Of a DNA stretch of 64,000 nt, positions 8,650 to 17,621 are shown piece after piece (position 1 is the first letter of the stretch; each line of letters starts with the position of its first letter). The notes under the pieces are model-generated. The model ran no database searches. It saw nothing but the letters and a program-made list of their open reading frames with translations, and was not told where the DNA came from. Position numbers and translations under genes: made by a program. The stretch spans positions 496,001-560,000 of the forward strand of contig NZ_CP070502.1 of the NCBI RefSeq assembly GCF_018309085.1, in the 5' to 3' direction. Origin of the DNA: Sporosarcina sp. Marseille-Q4063. Lineage in GTDB: Bacteria > Bacillota > Bacilli > Bacillales_A > Planococcaceae.

Positions 8650-8730
8650 TGCCTTATTCCTCCTCAAGCATCCTTTTTAGGCGATGCAAATCTCTCTATT
8701 AGTTTAATAGAGAGATTGCGCCAAACCTAA

Positions 8731-9747
8731 TTATCTAGCTTGCATTTTTTTAATGACATCAAAATTATCTAACGCTTTACCTGTACCAATTGCAACACAA
8801 TCAAGTGGTTCTTCTGCAATGAAGACAGGCATATTTGTTTCTTCCGAAATCACTTTTTCGATATTTCTTAGAAGCGCCCCACCACCAGTTAGAACGATTC
8901 CGCGTTCCATAACATCTGACGATAATTCAGGTGGAGTGGTTTCCAAAGTTTTACGAACGCCTTCAATAATTTGTGTAATCGACTCGCGTAACGCGTCCGC
9001 GATTTCATCTGAAGTAATTTCAATCGTTTTCGGCAAACCAGTCAATAGGTCTCGTCCACGAATTTCCATCTTTTCAGTTTTAGTCGTCGCACTTGCTGAA
9101 CCAATATCCACTTTAATCGCTTCTGCAGTACGTTCACCAATTGTTAAGTTATACGTTTTACGGATATAGCTTGTAATCGCAATGTCCATCGTATCGCCTC
9201 CGACACGAATCGACTCGCTTGTTACAATACCGCCAAGTGAAATAACTGCAACTTCAGTCGTTCCGCCCCCGATATCGACAACCATGCTACCTGTTGGCTC
9301 CCAAACCGGAAGTCCCGCACCGATTGCAGCCGCGAATGGCTCTTCAATCGTATACGCGTCTTTCGCGCCAGCTTGACGTGATGCGTCAATAACTGCACGC
9401 TGTTCGACAGATGTAATTCCGTAAGGCACACAAACCATTACGTTCGGCTTTTTAAATGATCCGCCAGAAGCTTTCATGGCTTCTCTCATATAATGTTCAA
9501 TCATCGCAGTCGTAATTTCATAATCAGCGATGACTCCGTCTTTCATCGGTCTCGTTGCTATAATTGAACCAGGTGTACGTCCAATCATGTTTCTCGCTTC
9601 GCTACCAACAGCGACGATTTCACCTGTATGTGTGTTTTTTGCCACGACTGAAGGTTCGCGTAATACGATACCTTTCCCTTTTACAAAAACTAGCGTATTT
9701 GCTGTTCCCAAATCAATTCCTACGTCTCTTGCACCAAATCCAAACAA
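8731..9747 (-). CDS. mreB: Rod shape-determining actin homologue MreB
   Basis: Actin-like filament protein that organises lateral wall synthesis. The 338-residue product starts [19 protein letters not shown] (phosphate 1 loop), with [13 protein letters not shown] (phosphate 2) and [11 protein letters not shown] (adenosine loop). The initiator is TTG at 9747 with AGGAA about 8 nt upstream. First gene of mreBCD-minCD, with a promoter candidate at 9807-9835. Confidence 0.97.
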   Translation of the reverse strand: MFGFGARDVGIDLGTANTLVFVKGKGIVLREPSVVAKNTHTGEIVAVGSEARNMIGRTPGSIIATRPMKDGVIADYEITTAMIEHYMREAMKASGGSFKKPNVMVCVPYGITSVEQRAVIDASRQAGAKDAYTIEEPFAAAIGAGLPVWEPTGSMVVDIGGGTTEVAVISLGGIVTSESIRVGGDTMDIAITSYIRKTYNLTIGERTAEAIKVDIGSASATTKTEKMEIRGRDLLTGLPKTIEITSDEIADALRESITQIIEGVRKTLETTPPELSSDVMERGIVLTGGGALLRNIEKVISEETNMPVFIAEEPLDCVAIGTGKALDNFDVIKKMQAR

Positions 9748-9806
9748 ATCTGTTCTTCCTTTCTTCTGAACCGCTTATATACGGCATTCATCAAATCATA
9801 CACCAC

Positions 9807-9835
9807 ATTATAGCGGAAAAGCGAAGAAAGTGATA
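9807..9835 (-). promoter_or_regulatory. Candidate promoter for mreBCD-minCD
   Basis: Minus strand TATAAT at 9807-9812 with a weak -35 (TATCAC) 17 nt upstream. It is the only good -10 between radC and mreB. Confidence 0.5.
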
Positions 9836-9838
9836 GGG

Positions 9839-10549
9839 TTACATATACCCTTTTTCTTTAAGGCTGATGAACTGATGGTCCCCGATTATGACATGATCGA
9901 TAACTTCAATCCCCATTAAAGCCCCAGCCTCGGTTAGTCTTTTCGTCACTTCGATGTCTTCCGGTGACGGCGTCGGATTGCCCGAGGGATGGTTATGAGC
10001 ACAAATTATGGAAGCCGCAGATCTTTTTACCGCTTCGCGAAAAATTTCCCTTGGATGTACTATACTGGAATTCAATGATCCGATAAAAATCGTTTGCTTA
10101 TGAAGCACTTCATTTTTCACATTTAAAAATAAGACGACGAAATGTTCCTGCGTGAGCGAAGACATATCCGTCATTAAGTAAGCTGCTGCATCTTCTGGCG
10201 AGCGAATGGTATACCGGCCTTCTGAATGCTTTTGATACATACGTTTTCCTAACTCAGCGGCCGCCAACAATTGCACGGCTTTCGCTTGTCCAATGCCGTT
10301 AATCTTTGTAAACTCCTCGACGGTAGCGTTACGTAAATCTTGAATCTTATCGAATGACGATAACACGCGATTTGACAGAACGAGAACAGATTCATCCTTT
10401 GTCCCCGTCCGAAGCAATATCGCGATCAATTCTTGGTTCGATAAACTAGGCGCACCTTGCCTGACAAGCCGTTCACGCGGCCTGTCCGCAATGTGAACAT
10501 CACGAATCATCATTTTGGGTTCGAGGTCCAATTCCAGGTTAATTGTCAT
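9839..10549 (-). CDS. radC: RadC/YsxA family JAB-domain protein
   Basis: Member of the RadC family: a helix-hairpin-helix-like N-terminal region (NGIGQAKAVQLLAA) followed by a JAMM/MPN metal site, AHNHPSGNPTPSPED, with the His-x-His and Asp ligands intact. Historically called a DNA repair protein; its activity is unproven. About 236 residues. The ATG at 10549 sits 9 nt after AGGGGTG; a GTG at 10561 would overlap it. In B. subtilis maf lies between spoIIB and radC; no maf is present here. Confidence 0.92.
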   Translation of the reverse strand: MTINLELDLEPKMMIRDVHIADRPRERLVRQGAPSLSNQELIAILLRTGTKDESVLVLSNRVLSSFDKIQDLRNATVEEFTKINGIGQAKAVQLLAAAELGKRMYQKHSEGRYTIRSPEDAAAYLMTDMSSLTQEHFVVLFLNVKNEVLHKQTIFIGSLNSSIVHPREIFREAVKRSAASIICAHNHPSGNPTPSPEDIEVTKRLTEAGALMGIEVIDHVIIGDHQFISLKEKGYM

Positions 10550-10723
10550 TTCCTGCAACACCCCTGACTCACCAATAAAGTTATGTAGGTCGATGCAGGT
10601 ACAACAACGCTTTTACAAAAATTCTTCATTAAATCTCCTCCTTGCCATCATTCTAGCGGAGAACATTCAATGAGAAAATTGAGTATAAATGTAGATAATG
10701 GAATTTCGACCTGTTATTCAACC

Positions 10724-11377
10724 TCAAAAATCAATCTTCACGCAGTCCTGCTTACTCGCATAATGGGCAAGCAAATGTAGTCGAACGACTCGAACATCGT
10801 CTGTAAATGCCGTAATCGCAGTCAATTGTTCATTGAAAACTGACACCGTTTCGCTTTCATTTTCAGTTTCCAAATTTTTTATTTTCGCTACTGTATCGGC
10901 AACCAACGAATCCCGCAGCAATTTAGCCCCTACCGCTTCGCAACTACCTACATGTGCCGTGACTTCTTTGCGAAATGTTTCCCCGCTGTCGCTATCCATG
11001 ATTTCCGCATCCGACAAACCAACCGATGACCAAATGTAGTACTTACCTTTGGAGACCCCATCACCTTGAATAATAGCAGCTGAAGCTAATGACGGATCAG
11101 CGGCTTGAAAAGTTGCAGCAGATTCCGCACTTGAAAAAACACCATGTTGTCTCGCAAACAGTTTTAGTGGAACAACTTGCGTGTCTACTGGTTTTTCGTC
11201 CTCTGACGCGGCTGGACCAGTCGTCGGGATTTCCGGCTTTTTAGGTTCGCTACCAAGTTTTTCGTTTGCCCCGACAATGATGAATCCGACTACTGCCACA
11301 GCAGCAATCCCAATAATAATCCCTTGAATAATTGCCATTACATAAGTGCCTTTTTTAAAATTTCTGCCGAATTTCAT
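10724..11377 (-). CDS. SpoIIB-like SPOR-domain membrane protein
   Basis: Single N-terminal membrane segment (IIQGIIIGIAAVAVVGFIIV) after a basic start, a Pro/Glu linker, then a SPOR-like module (LKLFARQHGVFSSAESAATF ... IQGDGVSKGKYYIWSSVG) that would bind denuded septal peptidoglycan. A C-terminal helical region of about 70 residues follows. It occupies the position of spoIIB, between the comC-type peptidase gene and radC, so a role in engulfment-stage septal wall remodelling is likely by synteny. It is shorter than B. subtilis SpoIIB (217 against about 332 residues). Two cysteines (near 145 and 212) are in the extracytoplasmic part. Confidence 0.65.
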   Translation of the reverse strand: MKFGRNFKKGTYVMAIIQGIIIGIAAVAVVGFIIVGANEKLGSEPKKPEIPTTGPAASEDEKPVDTQVVPLKLFARQHGVFSSAESAATFQAADPSLASAAIIQGDGVSKGKYYIWSSVGLSDAEIMDSDSGETFRKEVTAHVGSCEAVGAKLLRDSLVADTVAKIKNLETENESETVSVFNEQLTAITAFTDDVRVVRLHLLAHYASKQDCVKIDF

Positions 11378-11547
11378 TTTCCTTCACCCCGTTTTGTCCT
11401 GCTTTAATGGAAAGTATATCCACCGAGCCACCACTTTAAAGCGGCCGGTAAGATTTCCGATCCCATTAAGCCCGATTCGTTCAACCATCATTCAAAAATT
11501 ACCCGCGAATGAAGTATCCCTACTGTTACCGTAGCAGAAAAAAGGTG

Positions 11548-11580
11548 AAAAAAAACATGAGGTCTGTCAGAGACCCCATG
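11548..11580 (-). terminator. Intrinsic terminator of the pilus operon
   Basis: Minus strand stem CATGGGGTCT / AGACCTCATG (10 bp, one G-U), loop CTGAC, then eight T. It lies 14 nt after the prepilin peptidase stop. Confidence 0.85.
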
Positions 11581-11593
11581 AAAATTTATCGAC

Positions 11594-12349
11594 TTATGTA
11601 AACATTGTCATATACCATTCGACAAGGTCAGCCCCCCAGAAATAACAAAGGATAGCCCCAATCGCAATGGAAGGTCCAAAAGGCACAGGCGTTTTTCTTC
11701 CCTTACCCGCTCTCCTCAAAATAATAATGCCGATAATCGAACCGATAAACGCGGCCACAAACAGCGTCAGTAACGTATTGACAGTACCGAGAACTAAACC
11801 GATGACAAAAAACAATTTTATATCCCCGCCGCCCATTCCACCTTTCGACACGACCGCGATGAAATACAGCACCCCGAAACCGACTACAGCGCCCAACAAG
11901 GCGTCCCACCACGGCGTTAAAGGGATTAGTATCCGGCACACCAACAACACGATAGCGAACGGTAGAAGCACTTTGTCGGGAATAAGCATATAAGCAATAT
12001 CAGATACCGTAATAATGACAAAAAGAGACAAAAATAATATCGCGACAACTAATTCCAGACTAAATCCAAGCTGAAAATAAGCCAACGCGAATAAAGCACC
12101 AGTCACAAATTCCATAAATGGATAAATGAAACTAATCTTCGTATTACATCCCCTACACTTTCCTTTCAAGAAGATGTAGGAAAAAACCGGAACAAGGTCA
12201 AGTACCCCAAGATTCCGGTTACAATTCGTGCAATGCGACGGCGGTGAAACAATGGATTCTTTCTTCGGAACTCGCAAACCAACAACGTTGAAAAACGATC
12301 CGAAGACAATGCCATATATGAAAAATAAAAGCCCAATAACAATGTCCAT
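11594..12349 (-). CDS. pilD: Prepilin peptidase / N-methyltransferase (PilD/ComC type)
   Basis: Bifunctional aspartic protease that cleaves class III signal peptides and methylates the new N-terminus. The 251-residue membrane protein has the N-terminal tetra-cysteine zinc site (CTNCNRN and CRGCNTK) and the two catalytic Asp motifs, SDIAYMLIPD and GMGGGDIKLF. Last gene of the type IV pilus operon: pilO ends at 12350, one base from its start. Orthologous in position to B. subtilis comC (between folC and spoIIB). Substrates available in the window are the pilin at 14781 and three minor pilins at 27.8-30 kb. Confidence 0.95.
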   Translation of the reverse strand: MDIVIGLLFFIYGIVFGSFFNVVGLRVPKKESIVSPPSHCTNCNRNLGVLDLVPVFSYIFLKGKCRGCNTKISFIYPFMEFVTGALFALAYFQLGFSLELVVAILFLSLFVIITVSDIAYMLIPDKVLLPFAIVLLVCRILIPLTPWWDALLGAVVGFGVLYFIAVVSKGGMGGGDIKLFFVIGLVLGTVNTLLTLFVAAFIGSIIGIIILRRAGKGRKTPVPFGPSIAIGAILCYFWGADLVEWYMTMFT

Positions 12350-13084
12350 TTAATCCCCCATATCCTCAGAGAAAAACGTCGTAAGCTGCACAGTTACATC
12401 CAGCCGTTTATCTGGTTCTTCTTGTGCCAATTCAAGTTCACCAGGTTGATAGAAATTCACTTCATCAATTCGAACGACCCGATCAAGACCTTCGATTTCA
12501 TGTAAAAACTTAAGTAGGTGATCATAATCCAACACCTTTAAATCGATTTTCAGAGAGATAAGCTTTAATTCTTCTGGCAATAAACTGATATCGATTGGCG
12601 TAATTGGTTTTACAAGATCGACTTCTGTTTTCTCTTCGTCTGATTCAGTTTCTTTTTCTTCAACATCAGATTCAGTTTCATCCACTTCTTCCGTAGACTC
12701 CTCTTCCTTCTCTTCAACTTCTGGAGTCGTAATCGTTTGTGATACTTCCGCATCATAATTATTAAACGAAATCGAAACAATTTTAGACTCACTCATCAAT
12801 TCAACTTCTTGAATCGTATGCAGCAAATTATCCAATTCACGACTGACAGGAAGTTTTTTTCGCAAGTCATATTCATTGGCATCGTCTGTTTCGACGACAC
12901 TTAACACAGCCACTTGATTTTCCAATTCGCTATTCTCGATTTTCAATCCTTGAATCGCATATTTAATCCGTGTTTCTTCTTCTCCTTTAGGAAGAATTAT
13001 ATAATAATAAGCGACGCCTATTAAAAGAAAAGCGATTAACCCCACCAGCGCAACTAACCCTTTATTTTCACCCGTTTGTTTCAT
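12350..13084 (-). CDS. pilO: Type IV pilus alignment protein PilO-like
   Basis: Inner-membrane pilus assembly protein. One membrane segment (residues about 9-29), a coiled coil, then an extracytoplasmic ferredoxin-like domain near the C-terminus (ELKLISLKIDLKVLDYDHLL). A strongly acidic Glu/Asp/Ser insert at about residues 122-155 interrupts the domain, unusual for the family and probably a flexible loop. Its start overlaps the pilN stop by 4 nt. The family call rests on topology and gene order, since PilO sequences diverge strongly. Confidence 0.82.
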   Translation of the reverse strand: MKQTGENKGLVALVGLIAFLLIGVAYYYIILPKGEEETRIKYAIQGLKIENSELENQVAVLSVVETDDANEYDLRKKLPVSRELDNLLHTIQEVELMSESKIVSISFNNYDAEVSQTITTPEVEEKEEESTEEVDETESDVEEKETESDEEKTEVDLVKPITPIDISLLPEELKLISLKIDLKVLDYDHLLKFLHEIEGLDRVVRIDEVNFYQPGELELAQEEPDKRLDVTVQLTTFFSEDMGD

Positions 13085-13677
13085 TCCGCGACACCGCCTG
13101 TCCGTATATAGTACGGATCGATCACAACCGTCAATTCATTCGCAAAGCGTTCGACCTTCTCGAAGCTTTCCGTCTGTTCGTCCTCTTCCGCATTACTTGG
13201 AGCCGGGTCAAACGTATAAATTTGTTCAACTTTCACATCTTGGAAATAAGGACTGCTAGATAAATCGCTGACATACGCAACAACTTCAGCCAACGTTTCA
13301 AAATCGACTGCAAATTTTATCGTACTCTCAGAAAAAACATAGTTTCGTAAATATGTATTTTCATTCACGTATTTATTAACTTCAATAAGCAGTGGAGATA
13401 CAGGATAGGACACACTTTCAACAAACTCCACCGAAGTTGCAAGATCAATTTTTACTGGTGTGTCTAAAACGATAATCGACGATTCCAATTCCGCTTTTTC
13501 CACTTGCAATTGTTGCTCCTCGCTTTGAAGCGATTTAATCGTTTTATTCAATGAAATGTATTGAAATGAAAGGTAAATCACCAGTAACACAAAAGCTACC
13601 GCCAGTATAATGGTGAGCCAACGCCTACCAGGTGAAGGTCTGTCAATATGCGGAAGCAGGTTAATCTCAGGAGCCAA
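13081..13677 (-). CDS. pilN: Type IV pilus assembly protein PilN-like
   Basis: The N-terminus carries the PilN signature EINLLPHIDRP, which docks into cytoplasmic PilM, followed by one membrane segment (WLTIILAVAFVLLVIYL) and an extracytoplasmic domain. 198 residues. TTG start at 13677 with GGAGG 9 nt upstream, overlapping the end of pilM by 11 nt. Confidence 0.9.
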   Translation of the reverse strand: MAPEINLLPHIDRPSPGRRWLTIILAVAFVLLVIYLSFQYISLNKTIKSLQSEEQQLQVEKAELESSIIVLDTPVKIDLATSVEFVESVSYPVSPLLIEVNKYVNENTYLRNYVFSESTIKFAVDFETLAEVVAYVSDLSSSPYFQDVKVEQIYTFDPAPSNAEEDEQTESFEKVERFANELTVVIDPYYIRTGGVAE

Positions 13678-14653
13678 GTGAATCTTCCTCCTTCAATGAA
13701 AGACCAATCAACGCGACATGTTTTCGATTCAATTCTTTATAATGCTGTCGAACGAAAGCATCATCAACGATTTCAACGGGCATATCAGTAGTACCTTCCA
13801 ATTGCTCTTTAATATAGGGCATCTCCGGGTTTTCACCAACAAGGACAATTTGATCAACAGACTTTTCGCCTTTATGAAACGAAAATCGGTAAAAGTTCAA
13901 AATCCGTTCCACTTCTAACACTTGTTCAGATAAAGACATCTTATATTCTTCAATTTCACCATCATATGTAAATACATTAATATCCAATAAGTCAGGCGCA
14001 TATTTCCAACTCCGGTTCGGCGTTTCTACTGAATGATACCGAAGAAAATCCACGTTTTCATTTGAATAAATGCTAATCGATAATGCATTTATTGACCAAT
14101 CAGCGACTAAATATGTATTTTCGGAATTGAAATAATCAATCGTTTTTAAAAATCGAATGATGGACAGCATGCGAACATCCAATATTTTGGGATTTAGATT
14201 AATATCATGATAAAGTTGCATAACTTTAACGACTTCCTCTGATGAAGAAGCATAGATAACCGCCTCCCCGTCCCCTTCTTCATGGTCATAAACATCAAGC
14301 AGCGGATTTTCGAAAGGCAAATGAATGGTGCGGCCTAATTCCATTTCAACATACCCTTTTAATTCGTTTGACGTCAATTCTTTCGGGTGATCAAATGTTC
14401 GCATCATGACGGAATGATCCGGAACGAAAAAGCGCAAGTCGTGCCTTGAAATATTCCAATCTTTTACGAGACTTTTAAGAATCTCAAAAAACGTGAGTTC
14501 ATCGACGAGAACTTCATCAACGATAACCCCAGGTGGTAGCGCATATTCATATACTTTTGCCGTTTCTAAATCGCTATCTTGAGTAATGAGACCACGAATG
14601 ACATAATCATTCATTTCAATCGCAACGACTCTATTTTTATTTCTACGAAACAC
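13667..14653 (-). CDS. pilM: Type IV pilus actin-like protein PilM
   Basis: Cytoplasmic FtsA/actin-fold protein that recruits PilN. The protein begins MFRRNKNRVVAIEMNDYVIRG with the first beta-hairpin of the fold, later LVADWSINALSISIY and IVLVGENPEMPYI for the phosphate and adenosine regions. The GTG at 14653 is preceded by AAGGGGG at 8 nt. The frame stays open to 14806, but that stretch contains the pilA terminator hairpin and lacks a Shine-Dalgarno, so the extension is rejected. About 328 residues, normal for the family. Confidence 0.88.
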   Translation of the reverse strand: MFRRNKNRVVAIEMNDYVIRGLITQDSDLETAKVYEYALPPGVIVDEVLVDELTFFEILKSLVKDWNISRHDLRFFVPDHSVMMRTFDHPKELTSNELKGYVEMELGRTIHLPFENPLLDVYDHEEGDGEAVIYASSSEEVVKVMQLYHDINLNPKILDVRMLSIIRFLKTIDYFNSENTYLVADWSINALSISIYSNENVDFLRYHSVETPNRSWKYAPDLLDINVFTYDGEIEEYKMSLSEQVLEVERILNFYRFSFHKGEKSVDQIVLVGENPEMPYIKEQLEGTTDMPVEIVDDAFVRQHYKELNRKHVALIGLSLKEEDSLGS

Positions 14654-14732
14654 TTTGTTGGCCCCCTTAAAAGAAACAATCAATTCATTTATCATCGAAG
14701 GAAACGAATGGGTCGTTTGCTTTGATGGTAAA

Positions 14733-14769
14733 TGAAAAGAAAGACTACAGCAGCGGTGGGCTGCTGTAG
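14733..14769 (-). terminator. Internal terminator between pilA and pilM
   Basis: Minus strand perfect 10-bp stem CTACAGCAGC / GCTGCTGTAG, 5-nt loop, then TCTTTCTTTTC. Lies 12 nt after the pilin stop. It should attenuate read-through, giving more pilin than pilMNOD mRNA. Confidence 0.8.
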
Positions 14770-14780
14770 GTTCGTTAATA

Positions 14781-15266
14781 TTAATTAGCTGGTACTGTTC
14801 CTTCATTATTTAGAAGTTTATTAAGGTTTGCTTCATCAGTTTTACCTAATACAATCCCGGAATTATACTTACTGTTGCTAATATTTGCGAATCGTGAATA
14901 TGATACTGACCAATCGTTGCCTACCCGTTCAGCAGAATAAGTGATATCAACCGTTCCATCCTTTTCCGGAATCCCCTGAACAAAACCTTTCAAAGCTGCT
15001 TGATTACACGTTGTAGTAATCACTTTCTCGGTTCCAACAGTAGCTTCTGTATCTTTACAAGCACCGTCAACAACTGCAATTTTTGCTCCGGAAAGTATAT
15101 TAGATGCTTCTGCCAAAACCGCTTTATCTTTCGTGTTTGCAATTACCTTTCCGATCGCCGGCACTGCAATAACTGCAATAATTGCTAGAATAACAATAAC
15201 TGCTAATAGCTCAATAAGCGTCAAACCTTTTTCGTTATTAAGTTGTTTCTTCATATTCTTAAACAT
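14781..15266 (-). CDS. pilA: Major type IV pilin
   Basis: Class III prepilin: short basic leader MFKNMKKQLNNEKG followed by the cleavage site and LTLIELLAVIVILAIIAVIA, with Glu at +5 of the mature N-terminus. Total 161 residues; two cysteines (DGACKD, TTTCNQ) in the globular domain could form a disulfide. Followed at once by a terminator, consistent with high-level synthesis of the structural subunit. Confidence 0.95.
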   Translation of the reverse strand: MFKNMKKQLNNEKGLTLIELLAVIVILAIIAVIAVPAIGKVIANTKDKAVLAEASNILSGAKIAVVDGACKDTEATVGTEKVITTTCNQAALKGFVQGIPEKDGTVDITYSAERVGNDWSVSYSRFANISNSKYNSGIVLGKTDEANLNKLLNNEGTVPAN

Positions 15267-15359
15267 TTCATTACCCCCACATTTTCTTAGTTTTTAGTAC
15301 GTATTAATAAAAGCGGTCACTCAACTCTTTTCATCACCTCCTTAAAACTGAATTACTTG

Positions 15360-16568
15360 TTAGATTTGCTCATACAAGCTGAACATTGGAACCATTATTG
15401 CGAGGACGATTGTTCCGACAATTGCCGCTAAAAAGACAATCATTAATGGCTCGATTAAAGATTTTAACGTGTCAACCGTCCGGTCCACGTCATCCTCGTA
15501 AAATTCTGCAATTTTTTCTAACATATAATCAAGTGAACCTGTTTGTTCACCAATTGCCGTCATTTGTGTTACAAGTGGTGGAAATAACCAACTTTTTTCG
15601 AGCGGTGCTGACAATGTGCTTCCTTGTTCTAAACTAGCTCTAGATTCCAAAACTACTTTTCCAATCACAGGATTACCAATTACTTTTTCAACAATTGTTA
15701 GTGCGTTTAATATCGGCACCGAACTGCTAAATAAAGAAGATAAGGTCCGAGTCATTCGTGCAATGGCTGATTTTTGAAACAGTTTTCCGAAAATCGGCAT
15801 TTTCAACATGAAATAATGAACCTTGTAATGAAACGAATTGTTATTCTTAAATAAATAATTAAAGCCAAATACAGAAACTAATATAAGAAGTAATAATAAC
15901 CACCAAAATCCTTGCACAAACTCACTAATCCCCATGACAAAAATTGTTATTAACGGTAATTCTGCACCAAAGTCTTCAAACATTGCTATAAAAGTCGGTA
16001 CAATCGTTAACATCAGAAAAATAACTACAGCAATCGTAATAACGAATAAGACTAGTGGATACATCATTGTCGATTGAATCTTCTTTGTTAACGCGTGCTG
16101 TTTCTCGTAATAGAATGCGAGCCGATCTAAAGTTTCATCTAAGTTTCCTGTCAATTCACCAGCCCGGATCATATTAACGAAAAGCGGTGGAAAGACTTTA
16201 CTTTCTTTTGCTGCTGCATCTGAAAATGATGTACCCGATCGAACGTCTTCTTCTACCGCGAATAACGCTTTTTTCAACATCTTACTTGTTGATTGATCCG
16301 CTAATATTTTGGTAGATTCAACAAGCGTAACGCCTGCACGGATAAGTGTCGCAAATTGTCTGCAATAGATGACAAAGTCTTCGTTTTTAACTTTACCGCC
16401 AAGTGAAATTTGCGCGTGCAAAAGGCTTGTCGACTCCGCAATTTCCCTAGGATTTATGCCTTGTCTTCGAAGTTTTGCAACTGCAGCGGCTTCTGTATCG
16501 GCAGAAACGACACCTTTTTTGAATGCACCTGTCGATGTTCGTCCGCTATATTTGAAAACTGTTGACAT
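15360..16568 (-). CDS. pilC: Type IV pilus inner-membrane platform protein PilC
   Basis: Polytopic GspF/PilC-family platform on which the motor ATPases act. 402 residues with two homologous cytoplasmic helical domains (VVSADTEAAAVAKLRRQG; FVNMIRAGELTGNLDETL and VTQMTAIGEQTGSLDYML) and three membrane segments. TAATG junction with pilT (1-nt overlap). Confidence 0.95.
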   Translation of the reverse strand: MSTVFKYSGRTSTGAFKKGVVSADTEAAAVAKLRRQGINPREIAESTSLLHAQISLGGKVKNEDFVIYCRQFATLIRAGVTLVESTKILADQSTSKMLKKALFAVEEDVRSGTSFSDAAAKESKVFPPLFVNMIRAGELTGNLDETLDRLAFYYEKQHALTKKIQSTMMYPLVLFVITIAVVIFLMLTIVPTFIAMFEDFGAELPLITIFVMGISEFVQGFWWLLLLLILVSVFGFNYLFKNNNSFHYKVHYFMLKMPIFGKLFQKSAIARMTRTLSSLFSSSVPILNALTIVEKVIGNPVIGKVVLESRASLEQGSTLSAPLEKSWLFPPLVTQMTAIGEQTGSLDYMLEKIAEFYEDDVDRTVDTLKSLIEPLMIVFLAAIVGTIVLAIMVPMFSLYEQI

Positions 16569-17608
16569 TAATAATCACCTTCAGTCAAAAACTCTTTCGC
16601 TTCACTGTAATTAATGATGCCGTTTGTAATCAGTTGTTGAATGGAAACTTCTAAGGTATGCATGCCTAAGCTTCGACTTGTTTGAATAACGTTTTGAATT
16701 TGATGCACTTTTTCTGATCGTATTAAATTCGCAATGGCAGCTGTTTGAATTAAAATTTCTGTTGCTGCTACCCGGCCACTTCCGTTTTTATTGATGAATA
16801 ATCTTTGTGAAACAACCCCTTGCAAGACGTTTGCAAGTTGTATTCGAACTTGGCTTTGTTGATGGGGTGGAAAGACGTCGATGATTCGGTCAATGGTTGT
16901 TGCCGCACTGCTTGTATGCAAGGTTGCTAATACTAAGTGACCTGTTTCAGCAGCTGTTATAGCTGTTGAAATCGTTTCAAGGTCTCGCATTTCACCGACA
17001 AGTATAATTTCTGGATCTTGTCGAAGTGCTGCACGTAGTCCATTGGCAAAGGTGTTTGTATCTACTCCGACTTCACGTTGGTTGACGATTGACATTTTAT
17101 GTTGATGTATATATTCAATCGGGTCTTCCAATGTAATGATATGTCGAGCCGTATTTGTATTAATATAATCAATCATGGATGCGAGCGTTGTCGTTTTTCC
17201 GGAACCAGTAGGACCAGTCACTAAGATGAGTCCTTGCGGTTTATTCGCTAAATCATAGAGAATGGCCGGCATTCCCAATTTTTCAAAAGATGGAATTTCT
17301 GAAGGAATTCGACGGGCTGCAATTGAAATTTCGCCTCGTTGATGAAACGCATTGACACGGAAACGGCAGATGTCGCCGAGTGCGTAGTTAAAATCGGTTT
17401 CACCTTTCTCTTCAAATTCATCGGCCTTAGCTTTTGGTATAATCTTTTTCGCCATTTTTTCTAAATCCGGGGTTGAGAAAACCCGTTCATCCAATTGGCG
17501 AAGCTGCCCATCAATCCGATAAACTGCTGGAATCCCTTCAGAAAGGTGCAAGTCCGATGCGCCTTCTTCATTCGCTCTTTCTAACAATTTGTCAATTGTG
17601 TTTGGCAT
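16568..17608 (-). CDS. pilT: Type IV pilus retraction ATPase PilT
   Basis: Hexameric AAA-like motor for pilus retraction. 346 residues; N-terminal PAS-like domain (EGASDLHLSEG), Walker [10 protein letters not shown], Asp box, Walker B DPEIILVGEMRD and the AIRNLIRxxK-type retraction motif present as AIANLIRSEK. This last motif distinguishes PilT from PilB and implies active retraction, hence twitching ability. Lies between pilC and pilB. Confidence 0.96.
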   Translation of the reverse strand: MPNTIDKLLERANEEGASDLHLSEGIPAVYRIDGQLRQLDERVFSTPDLEKMAKKIIPKAKADEFEEKGETDFNYALGDICRFRVNAFHQRGEISIAARRIPSEIPSFEKLGMPAILYDLANKPQGLILVTGPTGSGKTTTLASMIDYINTNTARHIITLEDPIEYIHQHKMSIVNQREVGVDTNTFANGLRAALRQDPEIILVGEMRDLETISTAITAAETGHLVLATLHTSSAATTIDRIIDVFPPHQQSQVRIQLANVLQGVVSQRLFINKNGSGRVAATEILIQTAAIANLIRSEKVHQIQNVIQTSRSLGMHTLEVSIQQLITNGIINYSEAKEFLTEGDY

Positions 17609-17621
17609 ATCATCACATCCT

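Noticed and set aside
8753..9169. Plus-strand frame of 138 residues opposite mreB
   Set aside because: Antisense shadow of a conserved gene; low-complexity Ser-rich translation.
14654..14806. N-terminal extension of PilM
   Set aside because: Covers the pilA terminator hairpin and overlaps pilA; the GTG at 14653 has a strong Shine-Dalgarno and fits family length.
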